Shown here piece by piece: positions 3,974-7,415 of a DNA stretch of 7,415 bases (positions within the stretch are counted from its first letter, which is position 1; each line of letters starts with the position of its first letter). The stretch is from a bacterium (GTDB taxonomy: Bacteria > Patescibacteriota > Patescibacteriia > Patescibacteriales > JAKAJF01): NCBI GenBank assembly GCA_021813875.1, contig JAKAJF010000046.1, forward strand, positions 1-7,415. The letters run 5' to 3'. A program made the position numbers and the translations under genes. Under the pieces are notes generated by a model that did not search any database, was not told the origin of the DNA, and saw only the letters and a program-made list of their open reading frames with translations.

Positions 3974-6082
3974 TCAACTTTTTATCAACTTTAAAAACTC
4001 GCCTTCATCGATGATTTTTACCCCCAAGTCCTTGGCCTTGTCAAACTTGCTGCCCGGCTCCGAACCGGCTATGACATAATCGGTATTTTTGCTAACTTGG
4101 GAGGAAACTTTTCCGCCTAACTCTCTTATCTTATCTTTCGCCTGGTCTCTTGTCAACGACTCCAGGCCGCCGGTCAGGACGAAAGTCTTGCCGGCTAATT
4201 TTTTGGCCGCCGAAGCGTTTTTGGCCGCCGCGGGCAGACGGACAGAGACTCCATTTTTCTCCAATCTTTTCAAAATATTCAAATTATGGCTGTTATGGAA
4301 CCATTCATAGATGCTCCGAGCGACCACGGGGCCGATGTCGGGCATGGCTTCCAGGTCCTCTCTTTTGAGCCGGCCCATGATATCCATAATTTCATCCAGG
4401 GACGCGCCTTTTCTCGCCTTCAGTCCTTGAGCGATCCTCTGGGCGAGGTCGATGGCCGTCTCCTCGCCGACATGGCGGATCCCCAGGCCGTAAATGAGCC
4501 GCCCCAATTCGGGCTGCTTGCGGCTTTCGATGGAAGCGACCAACTTTTCCGCCGACCTCTCCGCGAACCGCTCCAGGGGTTTAAGGTCGTCGACGGTCAG
4601 AGCGTAAAAATCGCTCAGATCCCTGACCAGATTCTGCTTGACCAGCTGCTCGATGATCTTCGGCCCTAACCCTTCGATATCCAGAGCTCCTTTGGAAGCC
4701 CAGTGGATGAGGCCCCTCAGGCTGATGGCGTAACAATTCTTGTTGGTACAGCGGTAAGCCACCTCGCCCTCGACTTTCGCGACTTCACTTTCACAGATCG
4801 GACATTTGTCCGGCGCCTCGATCTCCCTTTCGCTGCCGTTCCTCAATCCGGGCAGGACTTTGACCACCTTGGGAATGACGTCCCCGGCCCGCTCGATGAT
4901 GACGGTATCGCCGACCTTCAGGCCGAGGCGCCTGATTTCGTCCAGATTATGAAGGGTGGCGTTCCGGATGGTCACGCCTCCGACCCGCACGGGAGTCAGG
5001 GCGGCCGCCGGAGTCAGGACGCCGGTGCGCCCCACCTGCCAGACCACCTCTTCGACCTTGGTGGTCGCCTGTTCGGCGGCGAACTTGTAAGCCATCATGA
5101 AACGCGGCCCCTTGCCAACGGTCCCCAGCCGCGGCCAGAGACGCAGATCGTCGATAACCACCACGATCCCGTCGCATTCGAAGGGCACTTCCTCGCGATG
5201 AGCTTCCCAAAAATCATGGAAGGCGAAGATCTCCTTCAGATCTTTGGCATATTTATTGTGCTTCAAGACTTTAAAGCCTAAAAGTTTGGCCAGCTCATGC
5301 TCTTCCTCGTGCCTGGAAAGTCCCAGATCAGTGGCCACCGAATAGACGTAAAAATCCAGCCTGCGCGAAGCTGTGACCTGGGGATCGAGCTGACGGATCG
5401 AACCAGCGGCGGCATTCCTGGGGTTGGCCAGGAGAGGCTTCCCTTCCTGCTTCAGCTTCTCGTTCAGCTCAGCGAAGGTCTTCCGGGTCATGATCGCCTC
5501 CCCCCGGACCTCGAGCCGGCCGCCTTTCAAAGCCATGAGCACATTGATCTTCTGTTCCTCGTCCAAGCCGAGCCGGTCGAGCTCCTCCTCCGAAGGCAGC
5601 CGCAGCTTCAAGGGTATGGCTTCGATGGTCTTCAGATTTTGGCTGACGTCTTCCCCGATCTGGCCGTCGCCCCTGGTGGCGCCGACCGTGAAGGTCCCTT
5701 TTTCATAGACCAGGCTCATGGCCAAGCCGTCCATCTTCAATTCCGCGTAATAATCGAGCTTCTCTCCGGGGACCAACTTGGCGAGACGTTCCTCCCAATC
5801 TTTCATGTCCTGCTCCGAGAAAGCGTCGAAAAGAGAGATCATCGGCGAAGAGTGCGCCACTTTCTTGAACCTTTCCAAGGGCCGGCCGCCGACTCTCTGG
5901 GTGGGCGAATCGGGAGCGATGAGGTCGGGAAAATCCAGCTCCAATTTGAAAAGCTCGTTCTTCAGGCTGTCCAGGGCGGCGGCGCTGATCTCCTCCTTAT
6001 CCCAGACATGATAAAGATAGCGGTGATGATTGATCTCCGCTTTCAATTTTTCGATCCTCTTTTTAGCTTCTTCCTTGGTCAT
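3974..6082 (-). CDS. ligA: NAD+-dependent DNA ligase
   Basis: A 702-residue protein, close to the usual LigA length of about 670. It seals nicks in DNA during replication and repair, using NAD+ to adenylate its lysine. Domains in order: Ia (1-70, HHRYLYHVWDKEEIS); adenylation domain with catalytic Lys116 in AELKMDGLA and ATRGDGQIGEDV (135-146); PRNAAAGSIRQLD (221-233); ECDGIVVVIDD (302-312); GPRFMMAYKF (325-334); OB fold with WQVGRTGVLTPAA (348-360); Zn finger with Cys427, Cys430, Cys445 and Cys450; helix-hairpin-helix repeats (about 465-595); BRCT domain (627-702). Oddity: in domain Ia the usual ISDAEYDxL reads ISAAALDSL, so residues equivalent to E. coli Asp32 and Tyr35, which bind the NMN half of NAD+, are Ala34 and Leu37. 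Tyr24, His25 and Asp38 are kept. The ATG is 1 nt after the pilX-like stop, implying translational coupling. Confidence 0.98.
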   Translation of the reverse strand: MTKEEAKKRIEKLKAEINHHRYLYHVWDKEEISAAALDSLKNELFKLELDFPDLIAPDSPTQRVGGRPLERFKKVAHSSPMISLFDAFSEQDMKDWEERLAKLVPGEKLDYYAELKMDGLAMSLVYEKGTFTVGATRGDGQIGEDVSQNLKTIEAIPLKLRLPSEEELDRLGLDEEQKINVLMALKGGRLEVRGEAIMTRKTFAELNEKLKQEGKPLLANPRNAAAGSIRQLDPQVTASRRLDFYVYSVATDLGLSRHEEEHELAKLLGFKVLKHNKYAKDLKEIFAFHDFWEAHREEVPFECDGIVVVIDDLRLWPRLGTVGKGPRFMMAYKFAAEQATTKVEEVVWQVGRTGVLTPAAALTPVRVGGVTIRNATLHNLDEIRRLGLKVGDTVIIERAGDVIPKVVKVLPGLRNGSEREIEAPDKCPICESEVAKVEGEVAYRCTNKNCYAISLRGLIHWASKGALDIEGLGPKIIEQLVKQNLVRDLSDFYALTVDDLKPLERFAERSAEKLVASIESRKQPELGRLIYGLGIRHVGEETAIDLAQRIAQGLKARKGASLDEIMDIMGRLKREDLEAMPDIGPVVARSIYEWFHNSHNLNILKRLEKNGVSVRLPAAAKNASAAKKLAGKTFVLTGGLESLTRDQAKDKIRELGGKVSSQVSKNTDYVIAGSEPGSKFDKAKDLGVKIIDEGEFLKLIKS

Positions 6083-6083
6083 T

Positions 6084-6449
6084 TTAAAAATCTAACTGGA
6101 TGGTCCTCTTGGTCCCCAAATAAAGTCCGGCCGAATAGAAAGTCACGTTAGGACTCGAGGTGGCGTAATCGACCGAATAGGTGGTGCTGTTGGACAGGCT
6201 GCCGGTAAAAATGGCGGACTGGTCGGTCGGAGGCAGGGCGAAATAGTTCTTCCTTACCTCCCATAAGGATCTTTCCGCGCCGGCCTCGGCGGCGAAGAAA
6301 GCCTTGGTCGATCTTTCCTGGGTGCGCGACATGACAATCCCCGAAGAGATGATCTGGGCCGCGGCCAAAGTCACGATCAAGATGCTTGAAAGGACCAACA
6401 AAGTCATCATCAAGACCGTTCCCTGCTTATTTTTTAGGATTTTATTCAT
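6084..6449 (-). CDS. PilX-like minor type IV pilin
   Basis: A 121-residue protein. It has a short basic leader MNKILKNKQG and a hydrophobic helix (about 11-40, TVLMMTLLVLSSILIVTLAAAQII), then the typical PilX block KAFFAAEAGAERSLWEVRK (49-67) and a short beta-rich tail. The FFAAEAGAE signature after a membrane helix is characteristic of PilX-type assembly proteins, which are exported minor pilins of the type IV pilus/type II secretion family. Gly10 may be the prepilin peptidase site, but the canonical glutamate at +5 is absent, as often seen in PilX. The ATG at 6449 is chosen over the in-frame start at 6578, because the extra 43 residues overlap the previous gene in another frame and are low-complexity Ser/Arg/Pro sequence. 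It overlaps the upstream pilin gene by 8 nt and is followed 1 nt later by ligA. No Cys residues. Confidence 0.85.
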   Translation of the reverse strand: MNKILKNKQGTVLMMTLLVLSSILIVTLAAAQIISSGIVMSRTQERSTKAFFAAEAGAERSLWEVRKNYFALPPTDQSAIFTGSLSNSTTYSVDYATSSPNVTFYSAGLYLGTKRTIQLDF

Positions 6450-7020
6450 AGTAACGCGCTGAAATGGTGGTTTGCAGCCTGAACCTCTGCTTATGCATGG
6501 CCTGGCCGTTGGCTTCGAGCTCCATCTCCATCGTGACCCGCGGCTGGGTGACCCGGGGAGTGACGCCGAAATTATCATCCTGCGCGGAGAAATTCAGCTC
6601 GTCGACGGTGATTCCCTGGGGAGTGATGTAGCCCGAATCGGTCCCGCGGGTGATCTTCAGCCGCCCGTTCTCCAAAGAATAGGCCACGCAGATCTGGTTC
6701 TTGTTCTTGAAATAGAAGAAGGTCCCGCCGTCGGCGGTGTTGAAGACCTGGTCGGTGGCCGCCGGTTTGCCAAAGAGGGAGCTGCACTCGCTTCCGGAAG
6801 AAGCGGCGGCCGCCCTGACCTCCTTGGCCATGGTTTCCAAGGCGTAACGCATGCTTTCCTGTAGATTCTGGGCGGCGATGGCGCTCCTCTGGCCGTCGTT
6901 GACCGCCTTGAAGATTTCCGCCGCCGAAATCATCAGGACCGCGAAGATGGCCACCGAAACCATGACTTCGATCAGGGTGGCGCCCGCCCTTCTTTGAAAT
7001 TTAAAATTATTTCCAATCAT
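6442..7020 (-). CDS. PilW/PulJ-like minor prepilin
   Basis: A 192-residue protein with a class III (type IV pilin) signal: a basic leader MIGNNFKFQRRAG, predicted cleavage after Gly13, mature start ATLIEVMVSVAIFAVLM with Glu at +5 (Glu18). The first mature residue is Ala rather than the usual Phe. The helix continues to about residue 70 (QNLQESMRYALETMAKEVRAA), which is typical of PilW/GspJ-like minor pilins that have QNLQESMRYAL-type stretches. A globular beta-rich domain follows, with two cysteines (79 and 111) that could form a disulfide, a possible substrate of the downstream DsbA-like protein (inference). Its start overlaps the end of the previous pilin gene by 14 nt, and its stop overlaps the next by 8 nt, so the three are surely co-translated. 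It could equally be named GspJ-like; the exact family cannot be settled by eye. Confidence 0.85.
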   Translation of the reverse strand: MIGNNFKFQRRAGATLIEVMVSVAIFAVLMISAAEIFKAVNDGQRSAIAAQNLQESMRYALETMAKEVRAAAASSGSECSSLFGKPAATDQVFNTADGGTFFYFKNKNQICVAYSLENGRLKITRGTDSGYITPQGITVDELNFSAQDDNFGVTPRVTQPRVTMEMELEANGQAMHKQRFRLQTTISARYYE

Positions 7021-7415
7021 ATAAGACTGTTTCCGCCTTATAACTGTAAGTCCCGTTCCTGTCCTGCCAGCTGACCAGGCAGTCGATGGTCGAGGAGGCC
7101 GGAGAATTATCAGTCACCGTGATCAGGCGAGAAAAAGGAGTCGAGGTGGCTCCGGACGTATGGGTATAAAAATTATTGGCTCCCAGGTATAATCTGGCGC
7201 CCGGATCGGCGATGCTATTGACGCTGGCATCGATGGCGCCCGTATAGTCGATCACGTAAGTGCCGTCCTGCAGGATGTCCGAGGCGCTGCCGGCGCCGGC
7301 GCCGAGCAGCCAGTCGTTGCCTGGAGTCAGCCAATTCTCATCCCGCTTGTTGCGGACCAGCTCCAGACCTTCTTGAGCCAACTGGGAGGCCACCAAGACG
7401 TTCTTATTGATATAT
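7007..7415 (-). CDS. PilV-like minor prepilin, N-terminus missing (cut by window edge)
   Basis: About 135 C-terminal residues are present, and the frame stays open to the right edge (first visible residues YINKNVLVASQLAQEGLELVRNK, split by eye). The block LAQEGLELVRNKRDENWL is a recurring signature of PilV-like CPR pilins, located right after the N-terminal hydrophobic helix, so the prepilin leader and cleavage site must lie just outside the window. The C-terminal ITVTDNSPAS...CLVSWQDRNGTYSYKAETVLYDWK is also typical of this group. A TTG at 7396 is not a credible start because similarity continues upstream of it. The gene is first in the visible order pilV-pilW-pilX, the same order as in minor-pilin operons of Pseudomonas (known). 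Its stop overlaps the next start by 14 nt. Specific adhesive or priming function is unknown. Confidence 0.82.
   Translation of the reverse strand, partial: YINKNVLVASQLAQEGLELVRNKRDENWLTPGNDWLLGAGAGSASDILQDGTYVIDYTGAIDASVNSIADPGARLYLGANNFYTHTSGATSTPFSRLITVTDNSPASSTIDCLVSWQDRNGTYSYKAETVLYDWK

Noticed and set aside
3849..3977. N-terminal extension of gatC to a start at 3977
   Set aside because: The added residues only translate the intergenic repeat; GatC similarity starts at MNLSKEQ (3848).
5297..6151. Long plus-strand frame opposite ligA (284 residues), and a similar one at 4703-5281
   Set aside because: Both lie antisense to ligA, lack any recognisable domain or ribosome binding site, and are explained by the codon bias of ligA.
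6450..6578. Longer start for the pilX-like gene at 6578
   Set aside because: The 43 extra residues are a frame-shifted reading of the preceding pilin gene and would bury the prepilin leader.

Overview
The window looks like a chromosomal segment from a Candidatus Patescibacteria (CPR) genome, most likely of the Parcubacteria type. Four things point that way: the compact run of same-strand genes with almost no Shine-Dalgarno sites, a pilV/pilW/pilX-like minor pilin set of the kind seen in CPR genomes, a single-pass membrane thioredoxin-fold protein, and spacers filled with 'TTGTCATTGCGAG' and 'TTGTCATCCTGAG' palindromic repeats. The assignment is inferred from gene style, not from a database match. 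All supported genes are on the minus strand, so transcription runs from right (7415) to left (1).

In transcription order: (1) three minor-pilin genes in pilV-pilW-pilX order, joined by 14-nt and 8-nt overlaps; the first is cut by the right edge. (2) ligA, the NAD+-dependent DNA ligase, starting 1 nt after the last pilin stop. (3) A 118-bp dyad repeat that fills the ligA-gatC spacer. (4) gatC. (5) A 437-bp unit bounded by inverted repeats and carrying a small GIY-YIG nuclease gene, sitting between gatC and gatA. (6) gatA. (7) A second copy of the first repeat family, filling the gatA-dsbA spacer. (8) A membrane-anchored DsbA/BdbD-like oxidoreductase. (9) A terminator-like hairpin, tRNA-Ser(GGA), and a second hairpin. 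(10) A GC-rich 130-bp palindromic unit whose two ends copy the 3' end of the tRNA. (11) An AT-rich region with a plausible promoter and the N-terminal third or so of a DNA methyltransferase that runs off the left edge.

The housekeeping parts are clear. GatA and GatC are two subunits of the tRNA-dependent amidotransferase (gatB is not here). LigA seals DNA nicks. The pilins would be part of a type IV pilus. The most interesting material is the repeat system. Every spacer from ligA to dsbA is nearly all repeat, the two repeat families share the outer sequence TTGTCAT, and one copy pair encloses a GIY-YIG nuclease whose last codons are written by the repeat itself. A separate element reuses the tRNA-Ser 3' end. 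The methylase and GIY-YIG genes are visibly AT-rich against GC-richer neighbours, which suggests acquired DNA.
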